Assembly: GCA_016124635.1 (NCBI GenBank)
Contig: WGNJ01000011.1
Location: 62,001-126,000 of the forward strand
DNA: 64,000 nucleotides
Source: Alphaproteobacteria bacterium
Lineage (GTDB): Bacteria; Pseudomonadota; Alphaproteobacteria; Micropepsales; Micropepsaceae
Reading direction: 5' to 3'
The position numbers and the translations under genes were made by a program. The notes under the pieces were generated by a model. The model saw only the letters and a program-made list of their open reading frames with translations, had not been told where the DNA came from and ran no database searches. The first letter of the stretch is position 1. Every line of letters starts with the position of its first letter. Positions 53,618 through 64,000 of the stretch are shown here, in pieces.

Positions 53618-54179
53618 AAATCCCGTTGGAAGCGACCGTAGTTGACGCCGCGTTAGCAAAGCGCCTTTACCATAGGTCGCGTGGTCGAGTGCAAACGCCG
53701 ACCCCCGCTCCATTGCAAGCTGCCAAAAAGTGTGGGCGGCAAAGAGGTTGCGATGGGTGAAGGTCAACGCTACAACCACACTTGTTAACGTCTGCGACAT
53801 TACGGCGAATCGCCGGCGCAGCGTCATCGAAGGTGCACAAGAAGTCGGCCCTGCCGCAAAGGCAAAACCGGTCACGTGGGCACCAAAAGGTCAATGGAGC
53901 GAGCGGCGCGGTCTTGCAGAAGAAGCCCGAGCAGCGAGCGGCGCGAACCAGCCGATTCCGGCGTGACGCGCATAAGGGGTTCAATTAGGCCCATGAGAGG
54001 ATTTGCCCAGTCGCATTCGCTTCAGGCGGCATCCGCATGCGTGACGCATGCGGCGCAGCGGTCTGCGCGCGCTGGGCTTGGTTTCATATCCCACAACAAG
54101 GGAAGCGCCTCGAGCCTGCTCGATCGAGCAAGGCTTGTCGCTCTGCGACCGCGTGGTGCGCCTCCCGGAGAAGAGATTG
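53618..54179. other. 562-bp region between divergent amidase and RNase E genes
   Basis: No confident gene. The left part (to about 53875) is open on the minus strand as a possible amidase extension with no family similarity. The right part is probably the rne promoter and leader. It holds a perfect 9-bp hairpin (54033-54053) and an imperfect hairpin around GCTCGATCGAGC (54117-54128). Confidence 0.5.
54033..54053 (+). repeat. Hairpin in the RNase E leader
   Basis: CCGCATGCG (54033-54041), TGA loop, CGCATGCGG (54045-54053): perfect 9-bp stem about 127 bases upstream of the rne start. Enterobacterial rne mRNA has leader hairpins used in autoregulation; whether this one acts likewise is unknown. 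Confidence 0.5.
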
Positions 54180-56990
54180 ATGTCGAAGAAAATGCTGGTG
54201 GATGCCAGCCACCCGGAAGAGACACGCGTCGTCGTCGTTGATGGAAAAAGAGTAGAGGAATTCGATTACGAGTCAGCTTCGAGACAACAGCTTAAGGGCA
54301 ACATCTACCTTGCCAAGGTGACGAGGGTTGAGCCCTCGCTCCAAGCTTGCTTCGTCGAATACGGCGGCAACCGACATGGCTTCCTGGCCTTCTCGGAAAT
54401 CCATCCCGACTACTATCAGATACCGACAGCCGATCGTCAGGCGTTGATCGAGGCGACGCGTGCGAGCGATCGCCGCGCCGATGACGACGAGGGCGAAGAC
54501 GCACCCTCTGACGACAGCAACTTGGCTGAGACGACCGTGACGCTCGCGGCGGATGCCGCGTCAAGCGACGACCACACGACAATGTCTCCCTCGGAACCGA
54601 CGGCGAGCGATGGAGAGGCAACCGACGCCGACGACAGCATCGTCGAAGTGGCGGCAGAACAAACCGACGATGTGTGGGTGCACGACCCGGAGGATGAGGA
54701 AGAGTCGGGCGAAGAATCCAGCGACGGCGATGCTGCCTCGGCGGAACTCTCCGCCACGGACGCTGCAGCGCCCGACGAAGTGACCGTTTCGGAATTCACT
54801 GCTGACCCAGACACGGATTCGGACGCTGTTGTTACGCCGGAGACCGTTGCTCCCGGAGAGATCGCTGAGGCTGCTGCGGCCGCCGAGCCGGAAGCGACGG
54901 GCGACGATGCGATGGAAGAACTTCCGCGTCGCGACTACCGCGCCCTTCGGCGCTACAAGATTCAAGAGGTGATCAAACGCCGGCAGGTGCTGCTCGTCCA
55001 GGTGGTCAAGGAAGAACGCGGCAACAAGGGCGCCGCTCTCACCACGTACCTCTCGCTGGCCGGCCGCTATTGCGTGTTGATGCCGAACACGGATCGCGGC
55101 GGCGGGATCTCGCGCAAGATCTCGAACGTTGCCGATCGCCGGAAGCTGAAGGAGATGGCTTCTGAGCTCGAAGTCCCGGAAGGCATGGGCGTCATTATCC
55201 GCACAGCGGGCGCGAACCGCACCAAGCAAGAGATCAAGCGCGACTTCGAGTATCTCATGCGCCAGTGGGATGCTGTGCGCGAACTCACGTTACGCTCGAG
55301 CGCACCGACCGTGGTGTACGAGGAAGGCAACCTGATCAAGCGAGCCATCCGCGACCTCTACACCAAGGACGTCGGCGAAATATTGGTTGAGGGCGAGCAC
55401 GGCTATCAGGACGCACACGAATTCATGCAGATGCTGATGCCGAGCCATGCGGATGCGGTCCGGCAATATCACGATCGGCTGCCGTTGTTTCAGGCCTACG
55501 GGGTCGAGGCAGCGCTCGACTCCATGTTCAATCCGATCGTTCGTCTGCGTTCGGGCGGCTACATCGTCATCAATCAGACCGAAGCGCTCGTGGCCGTCGA
55601 CGTTAATTCGGGTAAGGCCACGCGCGAGCATCACATTGAAGACACGGCCCTCAAGACCAACCTTGAAGCGGCCGAGGAGATTGCGCGCCAACTTCGCCTG
55701 CGTGACCTTGCCGGTCTGATCGTCATCGATTTCATCGACATGGAGGAGAATCGCAACAATCGAGCCGTCGAGAAGCGGCTGAAGGATTGTTTGCGCTTCG
55801 ACCGTGCGCGCATTCAGCTTGGCCGCATCAGTCCGTTTGGCCTTCTGGAAATGTCGCGCCAACGACTACGCGCCGGCATGATCGAGGGTGCGACCCTCCC
55901 CTGCCCGCATTGTGAAGGCAGGGGCGTCATTCGTTCTGTTGGCTCAATGGCGCTGCGTGTTCTGCGCGCCGTCGAAGAGTTCTGCCAACGCGAGAAGTCG
56001 CCGGCGATCACGCTGCGCCTCCCGCCGGAAATCGCGATCTACATCCTCAATCACAAGCGTGTTCAGCTGACCGCGATCGAAGATCGCTACGGCGCCTATG
56101 TCTACATCGAATCCAAGCCGTCGCTGACGGCATCGACGTATGAGATCGAGCGCGGGGCCAATGTCCCCTTCGAGCCCCGCAAACCGGCGCCGGCTGCAGT
56201 CACCGTCGAAAGCGCGCTTGAAGCCAACGACGATGTCGCCGAGGAAGGCGCGGACGAAGAGTCTGCATCGACTGAATCAAGCGTCGAGGAAGTCGCGGAT
56301 AGCGAGCAGACGAGCCCGCAGCGTGACGGCGAGCGGCGCGGCCGCCGGCGGCGCCGTCGAGGCGGCCGCGACCGATATCGCGAGGATCGCCAACCACAAC
56401 CGTCTGAGGCCACGCCGCCAGGCTTCGGTCCGCAGCCTGTTGTCGATTTCAATTCGGATCTCTCATCCGACGCAATCGCACAGTCCGCCAACGGCAAAGA
56501 CGCTGACGAAGGCGATGAAGGCGCAGAGTTCGCGCCGAACGAGCAAGCGCAAAACGGCGACGGCGATGGAGACCCGCAGAACCGACGTCGTCGTCGCCGC
56601 GGCCGGCGCGGCCGGCGCGGCCGCCGTTTCGAAGGCGAGCAGTCACAGCACGGTCCCGGCGAAGCTCAGGCACGTTCGCCCCTGGGTTCTCTGCCGACCC
56701 CGGCAGATGCGCTCGAAGCGCCCGATTGGCCAGCATCGGGAGGATTCGACACGACGCCAGGAGAGCGCCCCCAAGTGCACGTACCGCCGCGGGCAGTCGA
56801 CGTGATGGAAGCAGAACCGGCAAAGCCCGTGACGCAACCACGTGCTGAAACGCCTGCCCTCGAGCCGAAGCCGGAACGCTCCAGCATCGCCGCGTTCTTT
56901 GGGTTCACACCCAAACCACAGCCGGAGGGCGAAGGAGCCGAGACAAAGCCGGCGCGCAGAGGATGGTGGCAGCGCGACGCCGACAAGTAG
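54180..56990 (+). CDS. rne: Ribonuclease E/G family endoribonuclease
   Basis: 936 residues from ATG 54180 (MSKKMLVDASHPEET), preceded by GGAGA; the open frame to 54048 is leader. S1 domain (GNIYLAKVTRVEPSLQACF) is interrupted by an acidic insert at about residues 97-245 full of Asp, Glu, Ser and Thr, as in other alphaproteobacteria. The DNase-I-like catalytic domain has VDVNSGKA and VIDFIDMEEN, with the metal-binding Asp residues; zinc-link CPHCEGRG lies at about residue 575. The C-terminal third is disordered, with two Arg-rich blocks (about 718 and 800) and proline-rich segments for RNA and partner binding. Endonuclease of rRNA, tRNA and mRNA processing and scaffold of the degradosome; the RhlE-type helicase encoded at 15 kb could be a partner. 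Confidence 0.96.
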   Translation: MSKKMLVDASHPEETRVVVVDGKRVEEFDYESASRQQLKGNIYLAKVTRVEPSLQACFVEYGGNRHGFLAFSEIHPDYYQIPTADRQALIEATRASDRRADDDEGEDAPSDDSNLAETTVTLAADAASSDDHTTMSPSEPTASDGEATDADDSIVEVAAEQTDDVWVHDPEDEEESGEESSDGDAASAELSATDAAAPDEVTVSEFTADPDTDSDAVVTPETVAPGEIAEAAAAAEPEATGDDAMEELPRRDYRALRRYKIQEVIKRRQVLLVQVVKEERGNKGAALTTYLSLAGRYCVLMPNTDRGGGISRKISNVADRRKLKEMASELEVPEGMGVIIRTAGANRTKQEIKRDFEYLMRQWDAVRELTLRSSAPTVVYEEGNLIKRAIRDLYTKDVGEILVEGEHGYQDAHEFMQMLMPSHADAVRQYHDRLPLFQAYGVEAALDSMFNPIVRLRSGGYIVINQTEALVAVDVNSGKATREHHIEDTALKTNLEAAEEIARQLRLRDLAGLIVIDFIDMEENRNNRAVEKRLKDCLRFDRARIQLGRISPFGLLEMSRQRLRAGMIEGATLPCPHCEGRGVIRSVGSMALRVLRAVEEFCQREKSPAITLRLPPEIAIYILNHKRVQLTAIEDRYGAYVYIESKPSLTASTYEIERGANVPFEPRKPAPAAVTVESALEANDDVAEEGADEESASTESSVEEVADSEQTSPQRDGERRGRRRRRRGGRDRYREDRQPQPSEATPPGFGPQPVVDFNSDLSSDAIAQSANGKDADEGDEGAEFAPNEQAQNGDGDGDPQNRRRRRRGRRGRRGRRFEGEQSQHGPGEAQARSPLGSLPTPADALEAPDWPASGGFDTTPGERPQVHVPPRAVDVMEAEPAKPVTQPRAETPALEPKPERSSIAAFFGFTPKPQPEGEGAETKPARRGWWQRDADK

Positions 56991-56993
56991 ACG

Positions 56994-58142
56994 TTAGCGC
57001 GCCTGGACTTTGGACCACGCAAGAAAGGCATCGGCCGCGGCGGCGATTTCGGATTCGCTGCCGGCATAGGATAGGCGCAGCCACCGATCGCCTTCTTCCG
57101 GATCGAAATCGAGACCGGGTGTTGCCGCCACGCCGACCTCGTCCAGCAACCTCTGCGCCATTTGCGTCGAGGTGCCAAACCGCGAAACGTCCGCATAAAG
57201 ATAAAATGCCCCGTCCGCCGGTGCCATTGTGGTGACGCCCGCGCCGAGCAGCGCTTCTATCAATCGTTTTCGGTTACGCGCATAGAGCGTAACGTGACCA
57301 TCAAGCTCCTGTTTGGCGTCCATAGCTGCAACGGCCGCGATCTGTGAGATGGCGGACGGCGAAATGTATAGGTTCTGCGCGAGGCGTTCGATCGGACGTA
57401 CGAGGTCCTCCGGAACGACCATCCAACCGATCCGCCAACCGGTCATCGCATAGTACTTTGAAAAGCTATTGATGATGATGGCGCCGGGTGCCACCGACAG
57501 AGCAGTTTGCGCCTGCACGCCATACGTAATGCCGTGATAGATCTCATCCGAAATCAGCCACGCTTTGCGGCTCGCGCATACGTCGGCAATCTCGGCGATC
57601 TCCGCGCGCGACATCATTGTGCCTGTGGGATTGCCTGGGCTGGCAATCAACGCACCGTGCCATTGATTGCTGCGATTGAGCGCTTCCGCGCCCAGATGAA
57701 ACCTCTCTTCCGGCCCGCAACGAATGAAGACCGGCTCGAGGTCTAGGGCCTTTGCAGTATTCCGGTACGCGGGATAGCCCGGCACCGCCATCGCCAATCG
57801 ATCCCCTGCGTCAAACGCCGCCAAGAACGCCAAGATGAAACCGGCCGACGATCCCGTTGTGACAATGACGCGAGAGGCCGGCACGTCGAGCCCATAGGTC
57901 TCGCCGTAATGCTCGGCAATTCTCTTCCGCAATGCCGGCCGCCCTAGCGCCTCGGTGTAGCCCAGGCTGTCGGAACCGAGAGCCGCCGCTGCCGCTTCCA
58001 AAGCCTTCTTGGGCGCGTGGCAGCCCGGCTGTCCGGTTTCGAGATGGAACACGGCCTTGCCGGACCGCGCGCGCTCATTCGCACGCGCCATGACGTCCAT
58101 GGCTAAGAACGCATCGATTTGAGCACGCCGTGAGATCGTCAT
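56994..58142 (-). CDS. PLP-dependent aminotransferase, class I/II
   Basis: 382 residues. FHLETGQPGCHAPKKAL, VIVTTGSSAGFILAF, ASPGNPTGTMMSRAEI, ISDEIYHGITYG with the cofactor Asp, and NSFSKYYAMTGWRIGW with the Schiff-base Lys. It is aspartate-aminotransferase-like (I gamma-type) and distinct from the aminotransferase at 5.5 kb. Substrate unknown. The start at 58142 (MTISRRAQIDAFLAMDVM) fits the family; the frame continues to 58472 with no similarity. It is 3 bp from the convergent rne stop. Confidence 0.88.
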   Translation of the reverse strand: MTISRRAQIDAFLAMDVMARANERARSGKAVFHLETGQPGCHAPKKALEAAAAALGSDSLGYTEALGRPALRKRIAEHYGETYGLDVPASRVIVTTGSSAGFILAFLAAFDAGDRLAMAVPGYPAYRNTAKALDLEPVFIRCGPEERFHLGAEALNRSNQWHGALIASPGNPTGTMMSRAEIAEIADVCASRKAWLISDEIYHGITYGVQAQTALSVAPGAIIINSFSKYYAMTGWRIGWMVVPEDLVRPIERLAQNLYISPSAISQIAAVAAMDAKQELDGHVTLYARNRKRLIEALLGAGVTTMAPADGAFYLYADVSRFGTSTQMAQRLLDEVGVAATPGLDFDPEEGDRWLRLSYAGSESEIAAAADAFLAWSKVQAR

Positions 58143-58380
58143 TTCTGGACTCGCCGAACCTGATTGAATTCCTACCGCGAATTCACCACGGCCGCCGCAA
58201 ACTTTGCGGTTTCCCGTGATTTTTCGACCGGTAAATTGGGACGGGCTGCGACAACGTCCAATTGACGGCAAGCGTCCAACAGCCCTACGGTCGCGGCTTG
58301 TCGGGGCGGCCTTTGTGCAGCGCTTGCGATGGGCCAGAAGCGTCCCGCGCACGCAGGAGTTGATCAGGAGATCGTCTGTT

Positions 58381-59808
58381 GTGATCCTTTCCCGGACGCC
58401 CTTCCAGGGCAGAATTCTGACGTCCCTTGCTGTCGCCGCAACGGCAATTGCGGCTGCGATGCTCGCCGCCATTGCGCCTGCTCATGCCGGCTCTGGCATT
58501 CGCGACGCCGAGATGGAGCGAATCCTCCGCGCATATGGCGAGCCGATCTGGAGAGCGGCGGGCCTCGATCCGCAGGCAATCCATGTTTACATCATCAACG
58601 ATCCGAGCATTAACGCCTTTGTCGCCGGCGGTCAGAACATCTTCATGAATACCGGCACGATCATGGAGCTCGATACGCCGGGAGAGCTCAAAGGGATCAT
58701 CGCTCACGAAACGGGCCATATTGCCGGCGGCCATCTGGCGCGCGGCCCGGAAGCGATGAGCAAAGCGGAAGTGCCGATGATCATCTCCATGATCGCGGGC
58801 GTGGCGGCGATCGCAGCTGGGGCACCCGATATCGGCATGGCGATGATGGTTGGCGCGCAAGGTGTGGCGCAGCGCGAGCTGCTGGCGTTCAGCCGCCAGC
58901 AAGAGGCGTCGGCCGACCAAGCCGGCGTCAAGTACCTGACCGCGACCGGTCAGTCGGCCAGAGGCATGCTTGAAGTCTTCAACAAGTTCGCCGACCAAGA
59001 GGCGCTGACTGGCGTGCGCCAAGATCCGTTCGTTCGATCGCACCCGCTGTCTCGCGATCGTATGGCAGCTCTTGAGCGCCTCGTCATGGCATCGCCCTAT
59101 CGCGACAAGCCCGACTCGAAAGCGGAACTTGAGGCGTACGCGATGATGCGCGCAAAGCTTCGCGGCTTCATCGACAGCCCCGAAGTCACGCTCCGCCTTT
59201 ATCCCGAGAGCGATAAGAGCCAACCGGCTCGCTATGCCCGCGCGGTCGCATACTTCAAGGGTGCGGACCTGGAAACGGCTCTGGCGCAGATCAACAGTCT
59301 GATCGCGGAGCGGCCGAACTATCCGTTCTTCTGGGAGCTCAAAGGGCAGATTTTGGTTGAGTCCGCGAAGCCGGCCGAGGGCGTTCCTGCCTATCGCAAA
59401 GCCGTCGAACTCGCGCCCGACGAACCGCTGCTGCAGGCAAGCCTTGGTGCCGCACTTGTTGCTACCGAGGACCCGAAGCTTTTGGCGGAAGCGAAGACCC
59501 ACCTGAAGGCTGCATTGAATCTGGAGCCGGACAACGCAATGGCGTGGTACTACCTCGCCAGCGTCTACGACTCGCAGGGCAACGAAGGCATGGCGGCTCT
59601 GGCGACCGCGGAACGCGACTTTGCGGTGCAGGACATGGGCGGTGCGATGCGCTTCGCGAAGCGGGCCCAAAGGGGTTTGAGACAGGGCACGCAAGACTGG
59701 CAACGGGCAACCGATATCGTTGCGGTCTCCCAAGCGCAGATGCCGGCCCAACGCTCGGGGCGCCACCTTGCGCCGCATATAACGTTCTCCGGCTCCAGGC
59801 TGAATTAG
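58381..59808 (+). CDS. M48-family metallopeptidase with C-terminal repeats (BepA-like)
   Basis: 475 residues from GTG 58381, nine bases after AGGAGA; the upstream frame lacks similarity. Signal peptide RTPFQGRILTSLAVAATAI then AAAMLAAIAPAHA. Zinc motif HETGH in KGIIAHETGHIAGGHLA, with the third ligand Glu likely in QQEASADQAGVKYL. After about residue 310 come TPR-like repeats (ALAQINSLIAERPNYPFFW, AEAKTHLKAALNLEPDN). It resembles BepA/YfgC, a periplasmic outer-membrane-protein assembly protease and chaperone. The DsbA-like gene starts 8 bp downstream, so the two are probably one transcript. Confidence 0.92.
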   Translation: MILSRTPFQGRILTSLAVAATAIAAAMLAAIAPAHAGSGIRDAEMERILRAYGEPIWRAAGLDPQAIHVYIINDPSINAFVAGGQNIFMNTGTIMELDTPGELKGIIAHETGHIAGGHLARGPEAMSKAEVPMIISMIAGVAAIAAGAPDIGMAMMVGAQGVAQRELLAFSRQQEASADQAGVKYLTATGQSARGMLEVFNKFADQEALTGVRQDPFVRSHPLSRDRMAALERLVMASPYRDKPDSKAELEAYAMMRAKLRGFIDSPEVTLRLYPESDKSQPARYARAVAYFKGADLETALAQINSLIAERPNYPFFWELKGQILVESAKPAEGVPAYRKAVELAPDEPLLQASLGAALVATEDPKLLAEAKTHLKAALNLEPDNAMAWYYLASVYDSQGNEGMAALATAERDFAVQDMGGAMRFAKRAQRGLRQGTQDWQRATDIVAVSQAQMPAQRSGRHLAPHITFSGSRLN

Positions 59809-59815
59809 GAAGAAA

Positions 59816-60616
59816 ATGACGGACAGTAAGGGATTTCTTGTCGTCATCGTTGCGGCAGCGGCGATGGTTCTGGCGGTCTTTGGTGCGCTTCGCTACGGCG
59901 GCCACGGGTCGGATGCCGCCGCTACAGGCGGCACCGCCTCGCGCGCCGAGATGGAGAAAGTCGTACACGACTATCTGCTCAAGAATCCGAGCATCATCGT
60001 CGAAGCGATGCAGAAGCTCCAGGACGACCAATCCAAGCGCGAGATCGACGCGATCCGCGAGGGCGTGAAGAACAACGCGACGGAGCTGTTTCACGAACCC
60101 GATCCGATCATCGCCGGCAATCCGGACGGCGACGTCACGATGGTCGAGTTCTTCGACTACCACTGCCCGTATTGCAAGAAGGTGCGCGACGAGCTCGTCA
60201 AACTGCTCAACGACGACGGCAAGATCCGCCTGGTGCTCAAAGAGTTTCCGATCCTGACGCCGGAGTCGGAGGTCGCGGCGCGCGCCGCGATCGCGGCCCA
60301 CGCACAGGGCAAGTACTGGCCGTTCCACCTGGCGCTCCTCGGCAGCGACGATCTGAGCGACGCCGCGATCTTCTCGATCGCCAAGCAGGTCGGCCTCGAC
60401 GTCGATCGCTTGAAGAGAGACATGCTGGACCCGAAGGTGCAAAAGCGCCTCGAGCGCAACATGAAGCTCGCCGACGCGATGGAGGTGAAGGCGACGCCCA
60501 CCTTCATCATCGGCACCGAGCCCGCTTCAGGCGCCTACCCCGTCGAAAAGCTCAAGGAACTCGTCGCGGCCGCCCGCAAGAAGCAACAGGCCTCAAATGA
60601 GTCCCGCGAGCGGTGA
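59816..60616 (+). CDS. DsbA-family thiol-disulfide oxidoreductase
   Basis: 266 residues. An N-terminal signal or anchor segment ([19 protein letters not shown]), a helical stretch (about 40-90) with [20 protein letters not shown], then a thioredoxin-like domain with active site [12 protein letters not shown] (CPYC) and cis-Pro in [10 protein letters not shown]. The long insert between is like Com1/BdbD-type secreted oxidases in alphaproteobacteria. It forms or shuffles disulfides of exported proteins; linkage to the M48 peptidase suggests envelope-protein quality control. Its 3' end overlaps thiG by 24 bases. Confidence 0.9.
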   Translation: MTDSKGFLVVIVAAAAMVLAVFGALRYGGHGSDAAATGGTASRAEMEKVVHDYLLKNPSIIVEAMQKLQDDQSKREIDAIREGVKNNATELFHEPDPIIAGNPDGDVTMVEFFDYHCPYCKKVRDELVKLLNDDGKIRLVLKEFPILTPESEVAARAAIAAHAQGKYWPFHLALLGSDDLSDAAIFSIAKQVGLDVDRLKRDMLDPKVQKRLERNMKLADAMEVKATPTFIIGTEPASGAYPVEKLKELVAAARKKQQASNESRER

Positions 60617-61375
60617 CGACGGATCGGCGTAGAGCTTTTTGCTCATCCGGCCGCTGAGATAGGCGAGCCGCCCCGCCTCGACCGCGAGCTTCATCGCGCG
60701 CGCCATCATGAGCGGCGACTTGGCCTCTGCGATCGCCGTGTTCATCAGCACGCCGTCGCAGCCCAGCTCCATCGCGATCGCGGCGTCCGACGCGGTGCCG
60801 ACGCCCGCGTCGACCAGCACCGGCACCCGCGCCTGTTCGACGATGAGCCGGATGTTCACGGGATTCTGAATGCCGAGCCCCGAGCCGATCGGCGCCGCGA
60901 GGGGCATGATCGCCGCACAGCCGATCTCCTCAAGCCGCTTGCACATCAAGGGATCGTCCGAGCAATAGACCATCACGGCGAAGCCGTCCTTGATCAGGAT
61001 CTCGGCCGCGCGCAGCGTCTCGATCATATCGGGATAGAGCGTCTTGCGGTCGCCCAGCACCTCGAGCTTCACGAGAGACCAGCCGCCCGCCTCACGCGCC
61101 AGACGCAGCGTGCGCACCGCTTCCTCGCCGGTGTAGCAGCCGGCGGTGTTCGGCAGGTAGGTCACCGTCTTCGGATCGATGAAGTCGACGAGCTTGGGTT
61201 GCCCCGCCTCCATCAGGTTCACGCGCCTGAGCGCAACGGTCACGATCTCGGCGCCTGAGGCTTCCAACGCAGCCGCGTTCTCCGCGTAGTCCTTGTATTT
61301 GCCCGTGCCGATGATCAGGCGCGAGCGGAAGCGCCGCCCGGCGACCTCCCAGCTGTCGTCTTTGCTCATGCTCAT
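60593..61375 (-). CDS. thiG: Thiazole synthase
   Basis: 260 residues, TIM barrel. [15 protein letters not shown] at the start, the Schiff-base Lys region [26 protein letters not shown], and [18 protein letters not shown] with the phosphate loop. It joins deoxyxylulose phosphate, dehydroglycine and ThiS-thiocarboxylate into the thiazole of thiamine. ATG at 61375 (or 61369) directly follows thiS. No thiC, thiE or thiO lies in the window, and I see no TPP riboswitch upstream. Confidence 0.96.
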   Translation of the reverse strand: MSMSKDDSWEVAGRRFRSRLIIGTGKYKDYAENAAALEASGAEIVTVALRRVNLMEAGQPKLVDFIDPKTVTYLPNTAGCYTGEEAVRTLRLAREAGGWSLVKLEVLGDRKTLYPDMIETLRAAEILIKDGFAVMVYCSDDPLMCKRLEEIGCAAIMPLAAPIGSGLGIQNPVNIRLIVEQARVPVLVDAGVGTASDAAIAMELGCDGVLMNTAIAEAKSPLMMARAMKLAVEAGRLAYLSGRMSKKLYADPSSPLAGLI

Positions 61376-61376
61376 C

Positions 61377-61577
61377 TCAACCGCCGCCGACAAAGTTCAC
61401 GATCTCCAACCTATCGCCTTCGGCCAACGCCACCCGCGCATAGGTCGAGCGCGGTACGATCTCGAGATTGCGCTCGACCGCAATCTTGCGCGCGTCGAGG
61501 CCCAGCTTCTCGACCAGTGACGCCACCGTCAGCGGCGCATCGAACTCCCGCGGTTCACCATTCAACTGAAGGCGCAT
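61377..61577 (-). CDS. thiS: Sulfur carrier protein ThiS
   Basis: 66 residues, beta-grasp. [20 protein letters not shown] at the start and C-terminal EIVNFVGGG, where the terminal Gly carries the thiocarboxylate. Start at ATG 61577 with CGGAG upstream; a longer frame to 61643 has no similarity. The stop is 1 bp before the thiG start. Divergent from aroQ. Confidence 0.93.
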   Translation of the reverse strand: MRLQLNGEPREFDAPLTVASLVEKLGLDARKIAVERNLEIVPRSTYARVALAEGDRLEIVNFVGGG

Positions 61578-61659
61578 CAAAGCTCCGTCCGGCCCGTCCG
61601 TTCTTGAGGCAGTGAAATAGCCTGTCCGAGGCCCGGTAACCACCTGGATTTGGCTGGCT

Positions 61660-61687
61660 TTTGCGCCCGTCCCCCAATAGGTATAAG
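61660..61687 (+). promoter_or_regulatory. Putative sigma-70-type promoter of aroQ-accBC
   Basis: TTTGCG, 16-bp spacer, TATAAG, 48 bp before the aroQ ATG. The -10 is good, the -35 weak. Confidence 0.35.
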
Positions 61688-61735
61688 GGCCACGCGTTTC
61701 CTCAACGATTTGGGGCCAAGCCTCGCAACCGACCG

Positions 61736-62194
61736 ATGACGGCCAAGCCTATCTTCGTTCTCAACGGCCCGACCCTGAACCTCTTGGGCACGCGCGAGCC
61801 CGAGATTTACGGCACGACCACGCTCGACGACATCCAGGGCATGGCCACAGCCAGGGCCAAGAGCCACGGCCTCACCGTCGACTTCCGCCAATCGAACCGC
61901 GAGGGCGAGCTCGTCGACTGGATCATCGAAGCGCGCGAGAAAGCCTGCGGCATCATCCTGAACGCCGGCGCCTACACCCACACCTCGATCGCACTCTACG
62001 ACGCGATCAAGGCCGTGAACGTGCCGCTGATCGAAGTGCACCTATCGAACCCTTATGCACGCGAGCCCTTTCGCCATCACTCCCATGTCAGCCACGCCGC
62101 CAAAGGCGTGATCTGCGGCCTGCGCGCCCAAGGCTATGAGTTCGCCGTCGACGCCATCGCCTCCCTCGTCGGCAGTCAAAAAGGAAAGTCATGA
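61736..62194 (+). CDS. aroQ: 3-dehydroquinate dehydratase, type II
   Basis: 152 residues. FVLNGPTLNLLGTREPEIYG at the start (active-site Arg/Tyr), DFRQSNREGELVDWI, ILNAGAYTHTSIAL, and VHLSNPYAREPFRHHS with the catalytic His region. Shikimate pathway step 3. ATG at 61736 opens MTAKPIFVLNGP; a longer frame to 61661 was not used. It overlaps accB by four bases, the usual alphaproteobacterial aroQ-accB-accC order. Confidence 0.97.
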   Translation: MTAKPIFVLNGPTLNLLGTREPEIYGTTTLDDIQGMATARAKSHGLTVDFRQSNREGELVDWIIEAREKACGIILNAGAYTHTSIALYDAIKAVNVPLIEVHLSNPYAREPFRHHSHVSHAAKGVICGLRAQGYEFAVDAIASLVGSQKGKS

Positions 62195-62657
62195 GCAAGA
62201 GCGACAACGCCGGCGACGCACCTGAGGCGAAGATGATCCGCGACCTCGCGGCGATCCTGTCCGAGACCGGCCTCTCGGAGATCGAGATCGAGAAGCAGGG
62301 CCTGCGCGTGCGCGTCGCGCGGCAAATTCAAGTCGCGGCCGCGATGCATGCGCCCGTCGCCGCTCATGCGCCCGCCGCCGCCAACGCCGCGGCACCCGCG
62401 GCGAAGAACGACCTCTCGACGCATCCGGGCCTGGTCGCTTCGCCGATGGTCGGCACCGCCTATGTCGCCGCCTCGCCGGGTGCCGCACCCTTCGTCAAGA
62501 TCGGCGACACGGTCAGCGAAGGCCAAACGCTTCTCATCATCGAAGCGATGAAGACGATGAACCAGATCCCGGCGCCGCGCGCCGGCCGCGTCACCCAAAT
62601 CATCATCAGCGACGGACAGCCGGTCGAGTTCGGCGAGCCGCTGATGATCATCGAATA

Positions 62658-62658
<1 letters not shown>
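62191..62658 (+). CDS. accB: Biotin carboxyl carrier protein of acetyl-CoA carboxylase
   Basis: 155 residues. An N-terminal helical domain ([19 protein letters not shown]), an Ala/Pro/His-rich linker (about 50-75), and a C-terminal biotinyl domain with [15 protein letters not shown], the Lys in MKM-type EAMKTM being the biotin site. Carries CO2 between AccC and AccAD. ATG overlaps the aroQ stop (ATGA), and its stop overlaps the accC ATG by one base (TAATG). Confidence 0.96.

Positions 62659-64000
<1,342 letters not shown>

Noticed and set aside
61578..61735. TPP riboswitch sought upstream of thiS-thiG
   Set aside because: No CTGAGA, ACCTGA or similar THI-element motifs on the minus strand in this spacer.

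Overview
The window is a compact stretch of core bacterial chromosome, about 62-65% G+C by eye. I see no insertion sequences, integrases, phage genes or CRISPR arrays. Gene content and order point to an alphaproteobacterium: glnB-glnA behind a probable sigma-54 promoter, an iscR-led suf operon, an RNase E with a long acidic insert in its S1 domain, a divergent N-acetylmuramoyl-alanine amidase / PBP1A / prfB block, and an aroQ-accB-accC run. I cannot fix the order or genus; affinity to Hyphomicrobiales-like or related lineages is an inference.

Layout. 1-6.6 kb (minus strand): start of trigger factor, tRNA-Leu(UAG), NAD(P)HX repair enzyme, amidase, histidine phosphatase, a thiolase-like protein without the usual nucleophilic Cys, and an aminotransferase. 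6.6-8.75 kb: nitrogen control, with an NtrC-like site, a sigma-54 promoter, glnB, glnA and a strong terminator. 8.76-16.6 kb: GNAT, polysaccharide deacetylase, a 529-bp intergenic region with strong inverted repeats, the coupled trio parE / macro domain / small Cys-pair protein, a sterol-desaturase-like protein, a secreted protein, and a RhlE-type helicase. 16.6-23.8 kb: coniferyl-aldehyde-dehydrogenase-like gene, the proteasome-like protease Anbu, a diguanylate cyclase, two PaaG-like crotonases, a zinc alcohol dehydrogenase, and a UbiE-type methyltransferase.

23.8-28.2 kb holds a full elongation factor P lysylation set (efp, epmA, epmB), interleaved with two opposite-strand SDR genes. 28.3-36.9 kb: a lipoprotein gene, then the Fe-S assembly operon read on the minus strand as iscR, class I cysteine desulfurase, sufB, a small membrane protein, sufC, sufD, sufS, sufT, sufA and a TfoX-like gene. 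Its promoter overlaps a good IscR type-I-like site. 37.1-41.1 kb: a hydrolase, and a tightly packed minus-strand operon anmK / membrane protein / DOMON-like / NamZ-like that suggests cytoplasmic MurNAc salvage.

41.1-64 kb: tyrS, a 1137-residue AsmA/YhdP-like protein, a one-cysteine peroxiredoxin, an M23 peptidase overlapping a bactofilin gene, prfB with a classical +1 programmed frameshift, PBP1A, an AMIN-domain amidase, RNase E with a hairpin in its leader, an aminotransferase, an M48 metallopeptidase with repeats, a DsbA-like protein, thiS-thiG, aroQ, accB and most of accC, which runs off the end.

The most striking global property is compaction. All twelve convergent gene pairs meet within 14 bp, and five overlap by exactly four bases through shared stop codons. 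I found no convincing wholly new multi-gene system. The best leads are the parE-macro-small-protein trio, the cytoplasmic NamZ-like/AnmK operon, the orphan Anbu, the small membrane protein between sufB and sufC, and the possible structured RNA upstream of parE.
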